From: Listronotus oregonensis
Lineage: Eukaryota > Arthropoda > Insecta > Coleoptera > Curculionidae
Assembly: GCA_019359885.1 (NCBI GenBank)
Contig: JAHBCN010000253.1
Location: forward strand, 186,001 to 250,000
Direction: 5' to 3'
DNA length: 64,000 nt
Below are positions 49,762 to 63,743 of this stretch, in pieces; positions within the stretch are counted from its first letter, which is position 1; each line of letters starts with the position of its first letter. The notes beneath the pieces are model-generated. The model was not told where the DNA came from. It did not search any database and saw only the letters and a program-made list of their open reading frames with translations. A program made the translations under genes and the position numbers.

Positions 49762-52700
49762 CTGTAAGAAAAAAAATCAAGTGTTAATTTTTATAATTTT
49801 ATTATAGTAACTATTCGACAATTGACACAATAGGCTAAAACTTCATTTAGTGTTTATGGTAAACAAATTGCCTGGGAAACATTCGTTCGATACCATGCTA
49901 AGCATATATCTTTTTTGTATTCATTTATTTTCATTAACCAGCCTTCTAAAACATGTAAAGATTCTTTGGGTTTCTTGTCATACTAGAGAAAACGTTTCTT
50001 CAGTCCAGGTATTAGGGCACTGACTCATGCACGCACTGAGTCCATTGACCCTTCCAGATCACCCAAAAATAAAATTTAATACAAGTTCTAAAAATCGAAA
50101 TAGCATATCGAGGTTTTGGTGGCAGGTCCGTTACCATTACCAGTGTAAAGAAAATGGACAAAAAATATACTAAATATTGGAAAATACATAAATTTATAGT
50201 TAGTTATGTTAGGTTTCTTCAAAAAATATATTTAGAAAGTTTTAAGAGTTTTTTTTTTTTAATTCGTAATATCATCTCACAGATTAGGTTGTTGCGACAG
50301 GTACATTTACTGTTTAAGATATCCTTAAAACCGCCAATGCTGCATTTATCAAACAAGGGATTTGGGAAATTTTGCGCATGCGGAATAAAACAGTTATATT
50401 TGCACTGTTGTCAGGTTTTGTATTTTTGTGTTATACGTAATATTTTTGTCTTAAATGAAATGTTCCGTTAATACTGTATATATTTAATTTGAAATTCGTG
50501 TACGTTAAAATTATTTTTCAAACTGCCTAATTTTTGTTGTTGCTGTAAGCTTTTAACATCATTCTTATTTTAACGTTATTGTTCTTTTACAGATTTTAAT
50601 AAAAAATAACTTTTTATTTTAGTAAAAATAATAAGAGCACTTTATTTGAGCTAACAATGTAACGTGTAGCGCAAAACTTTGAAATCTAACCACGGTATTG
50701 ATATAATTGTTTAACCGCGCATGCATAAAAGATACCTAATTTAGTAGACGTATCTTTTAGATATTTAGGCGATGCGTTGTTTGTAAAAAAATAATTTTAA
50801 AATTTGGGATCTTAATAAATTTAGCACGTACAAATAAATACAAAAACAATTAAAAGGACACTAAAACTGAAAAATCTGGAAACAATGCCGATATTACTGT
50901 TCAATTTCGCATAGTCAAATACCTTAGATACTAAGTTTTGTAATCGCAGCTATTAGGGTATTAAAGAAATTTAAAAGTTGTCGTACTTCTTACTAAACCA
51001 GTATGTTACCTAAAAAATTAATGCCTAATAAGTTTCCAAGAATGTTAGAAACCGTTCTACGTTTCCTTCCAAAAAAAAAGTACAATCTGGATTTCTGTCA
51101 TTTTAACAAGATTTTTGTTTTAAATTATGTAATTTAACCCACATAATTACTTGTTTTAATTCTTTGGTGAAAAAAAAACTATAATCCGTCCATTTCGGTT
51201 TACAAAAACACCTAGTAGGTAACTATGGTTATTGACTTTTTAAGCCAAAGCAATACATTTTTTGTTTAGGTGTTTTTTCAATCGAAAGGGACAGAACATT
51301 AACACCAAATTTTCTTTTTGTTGAACTAGGCACGTAAATGTAACAAAACCAGAGAACTTACAAGAACTACGACAACAAATAATTTATGTGTGCCCTAGTA
51401 CAAAATCACATATATTTTGGATGTCTTTTAATTAGTTACTAAATTATTTACTTTTTAGTTATCATGTATGTTACATGAGGAATGGAGAATCTATCAGCTC
51501 ATACTCTAACCAGATCGAAACAGTATATTGTAGTTTTGTACCCCTTATTTGTCAAATTATTTTTACCAAATAGGTAGATAAATCCTGCATTAGATTGCTA
51601 TGCAGGCGTTAGCCCCAATCGACAGCAATTTTGTCTAGGCCTTTAGTCCAATACATCCAATTATCTATAATACTTGCTACATGGACCAGTAGTTATTTTA
51701 AGTTATCATATAAATTGATATATTCCCAAAATGATTAATTTGTCACCAACTTGTTAAAGCCAAACTATCTAAAAACAATTATATGTAAATGTATGCGCAA
51801 TCACCTAAAGATGCAATTATTGACCAAACAATTAAATTACATTAGCAGAACTAACTAGAACTAACCAGAACCAAGCACTACTAACCAAAACTATTTAAAT
51901 AAAGTGATGTTATTATTTAAGTAACAAGAAATATAATTTATTTAATGACATATCTACTATTTTGGATTTAAGATACGAACTGTTAAGCACTTACAATAAT
52001 TTAATAACAATTAAATTAGTTTTAAAAAAATAATAATTATTATGTTAAATTTAAAATTTAATTTAATAATTAAAAAAATATCTTTAAAGTGTAAACTTTT
52101 TCCCGTAGTTCTGGTTACTTTAATGACAGAACCTTCCAAGTTCATTTTATTGTTAATGGATCTACTTAAAATATTTAAGGTACGTTGGTACTTTGCCTTT
52201 AAGCCTCTGCAAACTATTCTAAGATTAAAAGAAATAAACAAGAGAAATTTAATAAGTAAATATAATTCCACTTAAGGTCCTTAGTTAAACCGCCAGAGAT
52301 TGGATAGTGTTTAATTAAGCGCTAGCAATTTTATCAAAAAACTCACAAATGCTGGATAATTAACTGATTTTTTTAATCTATTATCAGGTATGGTAATTGT
52401 TATGACTTTGGTTTCAGAAATGACTTTAAGGTAAAAGTCATTGTACAAGATGCCCAAATAAATCTGCAACCTATTCACTGATTGTTAACCACACAAATGA
52501 AGTATCCCAATATCTAAAACTAAAAATATAAAAAATATTCTTTTACCTTCTAACAAACAAAAAAAAATAATTAACTAAAAGAGAGAGAGAGATAGGTTAA
52601 CAAATAGGTACACATGTATCTAAAGCATGGGGATGATTTGATGAAAAAGTGTAATTAATAGATGCTTTTGCAATTATTCATTTTTCATTGTATTGGTTTT

Positions 52701-54724
52701 TTCAGTTATTATACATTATTGTTACAAAATAATTATTATCTGGATTTTAAAACATTTTAAAGTGAAAAGAATTATTTAAAATTTTTATTAATATAATTCA
52801 TTTTCATCGTCAGCAAATAGTGATTATGCTTGCAATTTTTTTTGTTTTAAGGGTCTGCTCCACTGACAATAGATGGGCCTTAATATGGTGTAGTATTACG
52901 TCCAGTACCCAAGTGATCAACCTGATAGTTGTATAACATAAGGTATTTAATTTTTAAATTCATTTTTCTTTTTTTTTCTTTTTTGAAATGGTTATCCGCG
53001 ATTTTATAACCTGATAACTCCCATTTAAAAACTAAAGCAATTAAAACATCTTAGAAAATATAAGTGTTAGGTATTAGGCATATTTAGCAATAACAATGTT
53101 TATTCTTTTCTGTGTTATGTTTTATTTAAACAAGGTATTTCTTTTTAATTTAAAAACGTTTTAGGATATTTTTAAAATTCATTTAAAGTATATTTATTTT
53201 GTTGCCACATAGTGACCTTTGCTTCTTTGACTACCAAATACAAGGGATATTTTGAATGGTACACAATTACTAGTTGTAAAATTTTATTTTCAAAGGATAA
53301 ACTTACTGTATTATATGGTTGACTTACCCCTTACTTTAAAAAGAATCGTCTTTCTGTTTACTTACCTCTTAAGCTTATGGTATAAGAAAAACCTTAGTAC
53401 AATATCAAACAGTGTTACGACTTAAAAATAATGTTAAGGTAGAGCTAAACATTTTTAACATAATCCCGCAAATAAATTAAAATTTCTTGCAATATGACAT
53501 AAAATAAATTAAAAATAATACCATTATTGTTTTTATCTTAAGACCGCTCACAAAGACTACTAACGTCCAATGGGTGCTTAGACTGGTAAAAATACTGTAG
53601 TAATATAGGTCTTATCTTAAAAAGAAAATGGTGAAAACTTTATTGGCATAAACTTTGTTTCGCACTTGCTAGTCATTCAAACCACAAAGGCCTTGGTTAC
53701 AATTTTGGGTCACATTTGATTATAATAAGAAATTCGAATATTCTAGGGCTTTAATAAATTAAGATATATAAGATACTATTCTAAATGAAATACTCTTACA
53801 ATGAATGTCGTATTCCAGATAAGGCACATCTGCATCTTGATTAAAATAGTCGCCATATTGTTATCGAGACTGTTCGCCGGAAATCGAACAATTGCTAAAC
53901 AACTATGCAGAGCGTTACCAAACCTCCGACGCCGCAATTTGAAATTTACTCTTATGTATACAGATTGTTTCTCCCGCGAAATTATTCTTACGTTTAATAT
54001 TGCCTAGGCATTGTAAAATAGGCAATTTACTTATTTTTTTTTTAAAGGTATTGAAATAAATATTTCTCGTTTTGCAATAAAAAATTATTAAAAAATAAAT
54101 GAAAAGTAAAAATTTAAATTCCACCATAAATGCGCTTCAACGCTGTGATATCAACAGTTTTAGAAATTTTATTATGCCAGTTCTACTTAAAAATATTTGT
54201 ACTACGTAGGGTCTTTTTAGAAACTGTTACACGGTCAATTATTTCTTTTTATTTTTAGCCACTAAAATAATATAAAACAAAATCAACTTTTTACCCACAT
54301 AAATTGAACATATTTTTGAGGTGCCTGTATTTGCACAAAAATATTTATTATTTCTACATTTATTTTTTATTTCGTAGTGAATACACATCGGCAGGTAAAC
54401 TTTTTATTTTTTATGTAAAAAAGTTTGCTGATTATGACCGGTATACTTAAAAAATCTGCTAGTTTTAATATTTGAAAATGTTTTTTTATTATTCTGAAAC
54501 AATAGACATAACTTAGTTTGGGTATTTATAAAAATTAAAGATCAAATCATTCCATAATACAAAAAAAATATTGAATTATTCACAAAGGACATTCCAACTG
54601 ATATAACAGCATGTCCTACAGGCAAGTCATATGCGTCAACTTTTCTTTTGGATTTCCATAACTCTTTTCAGTATTATTTTAAAACTTTATTAAAATGAAG
54701 CCCTTTGCTTTTATTCTTTTATAG
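49762..54724. other. Intron upstream of the Ig exon, nothing recognised
   Basis: AT-rich; there is a short GA run at about 52580. No coding or RNA signal was recognised. Confidence 0.45.
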
Positions 54725-55990
54725 TCTCAAAAACAAAAAAACAAGTCGAAGCTGGGGAACCACTACTAGATTTAAGGAGAAAATATTTAAGTCTCTCTTA
54801 TGCTGTTTCTATCGCTCCTGATTCTACTCATCCATTATACGATAACACTTTTTCTAACAGATACAGGGAGTTGTTTAACAACAAAAAAAGGTCAGATCCA
54901 CCATTGTACATAAGACTAACAAGGTACATTGAAGATTTAATTATTGAAATTATATTTCCTTTGCACCATGATCTACCACCACCATGGATACTGAAAATGC
55001 CCTTAGTGGACAAAACGCTTTTAAGGTATGATAAAGCTGAAGATAATCCAACCATTATTGGAAACACTTTAAATAAAATATTATACGATCACCAACAATA
55101 TGAGCAGGTATATACAGATTCTTCCAAGTCCGTAGAAGGAGTAGGCTCTGCTGTTGTAACATCAAAAGACATTCTCTACTTTAAACTTCATCCCATGTCC
55201 AGTGTTTTTACGGGTTAGCTTTATGCTATTCTTTAAGCTCTAGTTTTCATTAGGGAAAACCAACAAAAGGACATATTTTTAATTATTACTGACTCTCATA
55301 GTGCACTTAATAGCTTCCAGAAAATCTACAGTAAAAACTCAATAATAAACATAATTAAAAAAGTACTTCATGACTTTGCAGTTGCTGGAAAAGGAGTTAA
55401 ATTTATATGGGTTCCTTCACATATTGGTATTGTTGGAAATAAGAAAGCAAACAGAGCAGCCCGTTGTGCGGTCCAAATTTCAGAGGCAAAGGTTGTGCAT
55501 CGACTGACAGTAACTGACGCTAAGCAGTTTATTAAAAACCACATTACTAGTGCGTGGCAATTAAAGTGGAACCATTCGGCTAATAACTTCGCAAAATAAA
55601 AGACACAGTGCTACCCTGGACTAATATCCCAGTGCGACGAAAAGAACAAGTGCTTATCTCTCGCTTAAGAATAGGACATACTAAATTAACCCACAGTTAT
55701 CTTATAAGGCGATCAGACCAACCCCAATGCGAACAGTGCAAAACTCCTTTTAGAATACAACATCTACTTATAGACTGCCCTCGCTATAGTGCGGAAAGAC
55801 AGGCATGTCAGATACCCCTGGACATTGTAGAAACACTTGGAAAAGACTGTGACTATAACACCATCATAAGATTCCTAACTACCACTGGTCTAATTAATGA
55901 GCTTTAATTTGGAATTATAATGAATTAAGGTATGTTTAAAACCTAGAATGTATAATAATGTTTGGATTAATTTAATAAAATCTAATTAAA
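54725..55990 (+). pseudogene. 5'-truncated LINE with RNase H and zinc-knuckle
   Basis: The frame opens QVEAGEPLLDLRRKYLSLSYA (post-RT AGEP.L.LRR.YL motif), continues through PPWILKMPLVDK and enters an RNase H domain with YTDSSKSVEGVGSAVV (first Asp). A frameshift and stop near 55213 follow; then LYAIL, TDSHSALNSF, VKFIWVPSHIGIVGNKKA (third and fourth RNase H motifs) and, after another frameshift, RLRIGHTKLTHSYL, CEQCKTPFRIQHLLIDCPRY and a stop at 55907. A 3' tail of AATAAATAATTAAATAAAAA ends it. This is the C-terminal third of an I/R1/Loa-group non-LTR retrotransposon, inactive. Confidence 0.85.
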
Positions 55991-57174
55991 TAAATAATTA
56001 AATAAAAAAAACAAAAATGTAAATTGAAACCCTATTATATTCCAATAATTTTTCTCAAAAAGTAATAAAGATATGGGACAAAAAATTGCCAGGATTTCTC
56101 TTTTACATATATTAATTTGGTCATCATATAGCGATTTAAGTTACATAAACTATATGTGACCTTTTCCTTAAATCTTTTCCTGCCGTGTCCACTTGTTATA
56201 AACTGATCTACACGCAAGATCTCAATTAGAACTTCCATTAATTTCGGTACGCAATTTGGGGATATTATTTCGTCTCTAGCGTAACATGTCTCATTATTTG
56301 GAGATTTTGGTTTTCTGTATTTAAATTACCGTATTAAGTATTATTTAACAAATTTAACAGACCCTTAGTACTAATTTTTAACTACCAACTATTTGGGTGC
56401 GTTAACAGGAATTATCTAAAGAAATCTTTAACTATTATTTTAAACAAATTGTTATTTTAAATGAAATGTTATATTATATTAATTAGAATTATTAAAAACA
56501 TTCGTTGTATTTTAAAGAGATTCTTTTACACAATTTTTTAATGTTATTGGTAGAGTCATTTAAAGTTCTAATTTTATTTAAGGACTTAAAACTATTTAGT
56601 AAATAAGAAAAAACCCTACCTGAACTTGCGGATCAATCAAGTAGATGCTTTTTAGAACGTTTTAAAATGTTTTGCTCATAATTCCACGGTTTTAAAGCTT
56701 TAAAGAAGTTAAAGTAAATATAAAATTAAAGTAATATTTTAACGTATATTATTGATTTGAAATTTAAAAATAATTAATAAGATGTTCTACTTATATAAAT
56801 ATCAAAAATTTATAAAAACATAATTTTACTTATTAGAAATCTGTCAATATGCATTTAAGTTTAATTAAAGAATAAACTTAAACGCTTTTAGTATTACAGC
56901 AGAGAAAACTTCTTTAATAAAACTCAATCCTAAAATAAATAACGTAATTCTGAATAATACTTAGTTAACTACCTTTGCTTAATGCTGGGGATTTAAAAAA
57001 ACCTAAAAATTAATTAACTCACCACAAACTTAAACTAAAATAAATGTGACACCATTTTTTATTACAATTTCTAAGTAAATAAATGAAACACAGAGAAAAA
57101 AAATGCAAAAAAGGACTACAGTTTGAGAAATAATGTACATTCAGTAATCCAACAACATAATTAAAACATATATG
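55991..57174. other. AT-rich intron, nothing recognised
   Basis: No supportable signal was seen. Confidence 0.4.
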
Positions 57175-58090
57175 TATACGGGCGATAGTGGAGCTCAAAA
57201 CAAGTCAAAAAGTTTATATGACATATGTGTCAAAACTTGACAGATATTTGTCTAAACGATATCAAAGTTATAAACTTTGGTAGCAATTATTTCTGAAACG
57301 CTTAACAATTGGTAACTTTCGTCTTAATCGCTTATCGGTAGATTCATTGGCTAATAAAAAAACTAAATGTTAAATGTGTTACTCTACAAATAATAAAAAA
57401 AATTAATTATAATGTTTCTCTCGGTTAAAAATTTAAAAAACAATTGGCAACAGCCCTGCAGTTCGTCCAGTCAGTAGTCACTTTGTGTTATGCCTAGTCG
57501 CTGCGGTATTTTTGTCCGTTTTTTATTTCGTGCCTTGAAGTTCAAAATATTGTTTTTAAACCGGGAATATGCCGACATGCTAATAACTTACGGCAAGAAA
57601 AAACATGATACTAATCCAGCAGCTCAAATTTACATATGTGACTGTAAAACAAGAGAATATAATTTTGAAAACAGCAAAAGAAAATCCTGGAACTAGTACG
57701 AGGTCATTCGGCCACACAGTAAACGTATCTCATACCACAATTCACAGCTGTTTCTTTTTTATAATTAGAGACATTCTATTCTTCAAGCAAAATAAAAAAG
57801 TGCTGTGTTAAAACATAATAATTTGTGATCTTAAAATAAACATTAAGCTAAATTTTGTGTGTGGTAAGTACAATTATTTTTTTAATTACAAAGAAAATGT
57901 AAATAAATATCTTTTTTAAAAAATAGTGTAAATATGTAAAACTTTGCAAAAAACGTTCAACGTTCGACTCGATGGTTGATAAAGTAGGCAAATTTTTTGA
58001 ACTTTAAAAGGTCATATTTCGAAAAGAATTAACTTTTGACCCATATTTTTTTCGTGAGCATTATACTTTTTACCGTATATAACTACACTA
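57175..58090 (+). pseudogene. Mariner-like element with transposase N-terminus
   Basis: The frame around 57490-57696 contains NREYADMLITYGKKKHDTNP, which matches the DUF4817-type helix-turn-helix (..EYADM...YG...GN...A...Y..R). A second frame adds NPGTSTRSFGHTVNVSHTTI, the following helix-turn-helix. The catalytic domain is missing. Both flanks match the inverted element at 16130-16985. It is an internally deleted copy. Confidence 0.7.
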
Positions 58091-58187
58091 CAAACACAGA
58101 AACACAAGTGCTAAAATTATTAGGATAAAAAAAAACAAAAAGCAAAATTAAAAAAAAGTGGGCATACCCATTTAAAACAAAAAAATA

Positions 58188-58294
<107 letters not shown>

Positions 58295-58399
58295 CCTAAA
58301 ATACTTATTTATAAAATTTTTTTAGGCTGTAATAGGCCTCTACCCGTAAAATATTGTTTTTACATTCTTGCTAAAAATATTTATGTCCTTAAGGTCCCT

Positions 58400-58870
58400 A
58401 CACTAATTGGAAGGATAATTGTATATTTTTAAGTGTTACATATAAAAGTTTTTGGTAGCTGTACTACTTAAAATAGGTAATGGTAAGCTATTTCCATTAC
58501 GTGATCAAAGATTATAGATTTTTTTTGTACCAAAATTACAGTCTTTAGAGTAAAAAGTAAAGGTAAGGTCAATATTCTTTCTCTTATACCGGCCTATAGT
58601 GTTCCCTAGCCTTTACCTTGCCAATATAGCTCAAAGCCCTCTTCTGAAGGAAGTACAAAGTAAAAAGCAGCCTCCAACAAAAACCTCCTAAAGCAATTCC
58701 ATATCTCAAATAGCACTCTGTAAAGAAAAAATAGGTCGATCTGGCTATGGATAGTCCTAGCTCTCTGATGCCACTTTCTTGTTTAAGTTCAAGATATGGT
58801 CTTAAACTTTTTTGAATTAACATACAGGCCCAAGAACTTTCTGCAATTTCTGTATTCAATAGGAGGAATC
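58400..58870 (-). pseudogene. LINE reverse transcriptase C-terminal remnant
   Basis: The minus-strand frame has CYLRYGIALGGF, then FLQKRALSYIGKVKAREHYR, then after a stop RILTLPLLFTLKTVI. This is the region following the RT fingers in many insect LINEs (..L.YGI..WG......IF.LQK.A.R.I......EHC...F...ILT.PSL.I). It is too short to assign to a clade and is broken. Confidence 0.7.
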
Positions 58871-61800
58871 ATTGATATTAAAAATTAAAACAAAGTCGAT
58901 TTGCATTAAACCACTCATTTATAAGGTGCGGATCCTTATGCGCTAAACTATCCGAATCCTTGCCAAGTCACAATGCCCTCTACTTTTAAGTGTGGTAAGG
59001 CCTAAAATCCTAAAGATTGGCTTAAACTTGAGCTGTGATTTTTGAATGTTTAAAAATCTTCTCACTAAGCAATAAAAGTAAAAATAATAGGACAATAGGA
59101 AAGAAATACAACATAGGAATACTGCCTAATCTTTGTAAGTAAGTAACGTTTGTTGAAAATTTTTATTCAAATAAACCAAACGGACTAAAACTTAAAAATA
59201 TTGCAAGTTGACAAAATCATCTTTTCCCTTTAAAAGCAGCTGTCGCACCTATTTTTGACAAGGAAAGTGGGAAATTTCCTGCAACCATTCGCAATTTAAA
59301 GATAAATTTAATTTTGCTCGTACAAGAAAAGATTCGGCTGGCCTTCGCCTATACAAAGCAAAAGAAGTACAATGGACAGGATACCAGTTTAAAAAAATTC
59401 TGGTGGTTTAAAGCTACCATTGTGAGGTAAAAATTGATGTTAATTTTAATTTTTTTTTAGAACATATAAAGTATTAAGTTGTTAAAGTTAGTATAGATTT
59501 TTTACACTTAATTATTATTTTAAACACTTTCTGTTAAAACAAAAAACAAATTCTTACTATTTTTTGTTGTAAAAGTTCATTTAAATACAAAAAAAAAGAT
59601 AATTTACCAAACTTTGGATATAATAAAAATATGCAATTTCTTTTGCAGCATTTTAAGCTTTATAAGAAAGAACAAAATTTTACATTTATTTTTTTTTTAA
59701 ATAAATGGTTTTATTTTATTTAAAAATGCCATTTTAAATTAAAAAAAGGCAGAAATGTTTTATTTTTTCTACCAAAAATCGTTCTTACTTTTTAGTTTAT
59801 AGCTTTTTTAAATCGTCCTTGTTTAAAGTGTGCAATGCATTTAAAAATTTTGTGTTTTAACAAAATAAATATTTTATTAAAGTTTGTAATGAAAACCCTG
59901 TCTAAACATATTAAGCATATTTTATATTTTAAAGTGATACCCATAAAGCTTACAGTCTTCTTTTCATAACTCCTTTTCGAAATTGCTAAATATTTTATAT
60001 TTTTTTTTTACTTTAAACTAAGATTATGTTTTGTGCATATTGTTATAAAAAATCAAAAACAATTGCCTATTTTGCATATTTGTTTAAAAGGATGCAGTGT
60101 TTGCTTCTTAAAAAACCGATTTATATTTTGCAAGAAAAAAAGTGTATTATTGTATGTGTATTAATAAAATAATAAAGAATATCTTTTTTTACCTTAGACT
60201 TACGGAAAAAAATTACAAAAATGTTTTATAATTTAAACGAGTACTTGGGTGCGTTGCTGATCAAGTTTGTTTTAGTTTATTAAGCATGTATTTCTTGTGT
60301 TATCTGTCTTATTTATTTTTTATTTATAGCCCGTTTATTGTAAGTTTAAAGCATAGCATTAATAAGGATTTTTAGCAATTTGTTTATCAATAATGCAACA
60401 TTAGAATTAGCTTTAAATAAATATTTATTATTAATTATAATTCGTATAATATTTTCGCTAAGAGAAAATTGCCAAACAAGATCACATTTAAAAAAAAGAT
60501 AATTAATAAACGAAACTTACTTGTCAAAGGCTTTCGGTCAAAAAGCACGTATAACACTGCAATTCTAAATACGTGGTTGATATTAAATAACTTGGTAAAC
60601 TTTTAATTACACGTTTATAGTCTATATCCATGCTTTAGCGCGTATCATAAAAATCTGATTTCTGAAATAATACGGAGATGCATAACGTACTTTTAATTGC
60701 ATGCACCGAAGTTATAAATATATCTAACCAATACAAAATAAACATTTTTATAGATCACTTACGTGCGACTAAAGACCATAATCATAAAAAAACATTGGAA
60801 CAATGTATAAAATCCATACCAGGATGGCACAAGTTACTTTAATTTTGTCAAAAAAATAATATCACTAGGTTATAGTTTAAAAGTAAAATTTTAATTTTAA
60901 TTATTTAGCACCATTATATTTTGAAAAATATAAAATATACTTGTCCCGACAAATATATCTGCTATTGGTGACATTATGCCATAAATGTAAAAAATAGCTT
61001 TTTAAAATTTGAATTTTACCTTTTAATAATCTTTTAAACAATTTTTTTTGCAGAAAACGATGGCAATTTCTCATCAAAACGTTAATTATTTTTTTTTAAT
61101 TTTAAAGCTTTTAAGAGCATTATTCAAGTAGATTTTCCATCTGGCAAGAAAACCCTAAAGTATTTTTTAATTAGTGAATCTGCTACAACAATACAGAACA
61201 TAGTGACTTTTATAGTCGTAAAATTTTAAAAGTATTTTTTTTCTATTCTAAAAAGTATTTTTTGCATACATTTTTGTAAATATTTACAATATTAGGTTGT
61301 AGCTATTTTGTTACTGGCATAATCTAAGAAAGTCCAATATGCACTTAGTTGAAGAGCCAGTTGCCATTTCTAAAACAAGGTTTTAAAAAGCTTTCCCGTG
61401 GTAATTTTAGGAAAGTCTAAATGAAATTAAAATAATTTTAGTATTTAAACTAATATTTAACACCGATACTTAAAAAATTAAAACAGAGAAGTGCAAGTTG
61501 TCTGGTGTGGACACGTATGTCTCAACCGTTTTTATATTTAAATTCTTTTATAAAAGTATTTTTTGTGCCCCTAATTTTTCTAGGCCTACCAAGAATTAGT
61601 TAAATACACACGCTACTACTACCTTCGGCAATATTTAAGATTTGTGTTATACTTCGTTTTTATGACGCAAAAATACATTAAAGGGTGTTAGTAAAATATA
61701 TTTTTAAAATTGAAAAGTATTAAGATGAAAGGCCGCTTTATCCCACGGTTGAAATTAGATAAAAAATTCTAATTTCAGCAAGTGCTTTGCATACAAGTTT

Positions 61801-61891
61801 TTTTACAACGTTCTATTAATACCTGGGTACAACTTAATATTTGGTTAAATAGTCTTACAATACCAAAACTACTTATTAAAAAAAAACATGA
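58871..61891. other. AT-rich intron, nothing firmly recognised
   Basis: A short less AT-rich patch at about 59220-59430 gives a partly open plus frame (KDSAGLRLYKAKEVQWTGYQ), but I recognise no family in it and stops interrupt it. Confidence 0.4.
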
Positions 61892-63674
61892 CTAGCCCAG
61901 TAAATAAGCCGGAAAATGTGGAAAAGTTTATAACAAGCTCCGAAATGAAAATTTTTGGTTTTTACGTGTTCTGTAGACCCTCAGGAAAATTCATCACCAC
62001 TAACATCTGCTTTGCAATAAAAAATGAAAAAACTAGGGTAGTTTTCCCACCCCCAAATAATTTCCACTAGTAAAACTAATAAAACATTTTTAAAATTCAC
62101 AAATCGTGGGAGGGTAGTTAAACCCTGTCAAAACCACCCCTACGAGTGACAGAAATGGAAAATTTTTAAGAATTTAAAATTTCACCTTGAAAATCGTCTC
62201 CGGGAGTTTTCGGGGTCGCTGGTTGCGAATCCGCGGCCAAAAATCATGTAAGGGTGGTTGGACTTCATCATAACCACCCCTAGGAGTGAGAGAAATAAAG
62301 AAATTTTAAAAATTTAAAATTTTACTTCGAGATTAGCTCTCGGGGGTTTTAGGGGTCGCTGATTACGAATTAGCGGCCAAAAATCATGTGAGGGTGGTTG
62401 CACCCAATCAAAACTACCCCTGTAAGTGACAGAAATGAAAAAAAAAATAAATTTAAAATTTTGCCCCGGAAACCATCTCTTGTTGGGGTCGTTGATTACA
62501 AATCAGCGGCCAAAAATCGTATGAGAGTGGTTGGGCCTTATTAAAAGCACCCTTAGGAGTTACGGAAATGGGGAAATTTTGTTTGGGTTTTTTGAAATTT
62601 AACAAAACCAGAAAAACGATTTTATTACACTCCTAATTTATTTTTTCAATAATTTAACTACTTTGAAACCAAAATTCGCGCGCATTTTATATTATAAGTT
62701 TGTGGTAACTAGACTTCGGATTCGTTATCAACCATCCCGAAAACCCCCCAAAGAAAATTTCCGAGGTTAAATTTGGAATTTTAAATTTCTTAATTTGTGT
62801 AATCCCTAGGGGTAATTTTATAGGGGTGCAACCAACCTTACTCGATTTTGTACCGCGGATTCGTAATCAGCGACCCCAAAAACCCTCGAAAAACGATTTT
62901 CGAGGTAAAATTTTGATTTTTAAAAATTTCCCCATTTCTGTAATTTCTAGGGGTGGTTTTAATAGGGTGTAACCAACTTGACTTGATTTTTGACCACGAA
63001 TTCGTAATCAGCGACCCTGCACACCCCAGGAGACGACTTTCGAGGTAAAATTTTTAATTTTTAAAATTTCCCTGTTTCTGTTACTCCCAGGGGTTGTTTA
63101 AATGGGGTGAAACCAACTTCACTCAATTTTTAACCACAGTTTTATAATCAGCGACCCTGAAAACCCCTGCGAGACGATTTCTGAGGTAAAATTTAAATTT
63201 TTTAAAATTTCCCCATTTCTGTAACTCCCAGGGATGGTTTTAATGGAGGTGCAACCACCCTCACTTGATTTTTGACCACGAATTTGTAATCGGCGACCCC
63301 AAAAAGCCCCAATAGAGGATTTTCGAGAAAGAATTTCAACTTTTTAAAATTAACCTATTTCTATAACTCCTAAGGGTGGTTTTGATAGGGTGCAACACGA
63401 TTTTTGACCGCGGATTCAAGCCCGAAACCCCCGAGAGACGATTTCCGAGGTGAAATTTTGAATCTTAAACATTTTTCATCAATTTTACTAGTGGAGATTA
63501 TTTGAGGGTGGGAAAACTACCCTAATTTTTTAATTTTTCATTGCAAGGCAGATGTTTGTGGTGATGAATGTTCCTGAGGGTCTACAGAACAAGTAAAAAC
63601 ATTTTTTTTTAATCGGAGCTTGTTATCAACTTTTCTACATTTAACAGTATTTTCCGGCTTATTTACTGGGCTAG
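61892..63674. mobile_element. Foldback element with inverted ~140-bp tandem arrays
   Basis: The outer arms 61892-62090 and 63480-63674 are inverted copies, starting CTAGCCCAGTAAATAAGCCGG. Inside the left arm four ~140-bp units begin at 62101, 62239, 62379 and 62512. The right arm has five inverted units at about 62843, 62984, 63124, 63265 and 63398. Units share GTGAGGGTGGTTG, ACCCCTAGGAGT, ATTTTAAATTTT and GGGTCGCTGATTACGAAT. The centre (about 62600-62780) is non-repeated. There is no transposase; a short frame in each outer arm is the same arm read on opposite strands. Confidence 0.82.
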
Positions 63675-63743
63675 ACGTTACTACGATTAGAATTGATAAA
63701 AAACGATATGTTTTAAAATATCTCACATTTACTATTGCACATC

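Larger units (their letters stand above)
42460..55850. other. Duplicated ~13.5-kb block, copy 2 (clean version)
   Basis: Collinear with 28729-42365. Reading frames and splice sites are better preserved here. The sequence continues past 55850 into the rest of the LINE and unique intron, while copy 1 stops at the gap. Confidence 0.88.

Noticed and set aside
50154..50471. A 105-residue plus-strand frame
   Set aside because: Low-complexity AT-rich sequence without family resemblance; the counterpart in copy 1 is not open.
59220..59430. A possible extra sidestep exon
   Set aside because: No cysteine pattern, no matching splice sites and stops in the relevant minus frames.
61888..62070. A 60-residue frame and its relative near 63.6 kb on the minus strand
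   Set aside because: Both are the same outer arm of the foldback element; there is no homology to a known protein and the frames differ after short distances.
62101..63470. CRISPR-like array or simple satellite
   Set aside because: The repeats are about 140 bp, lack spacers and occur in opposed orientation inside inverted arms in a eukaryotic setting.
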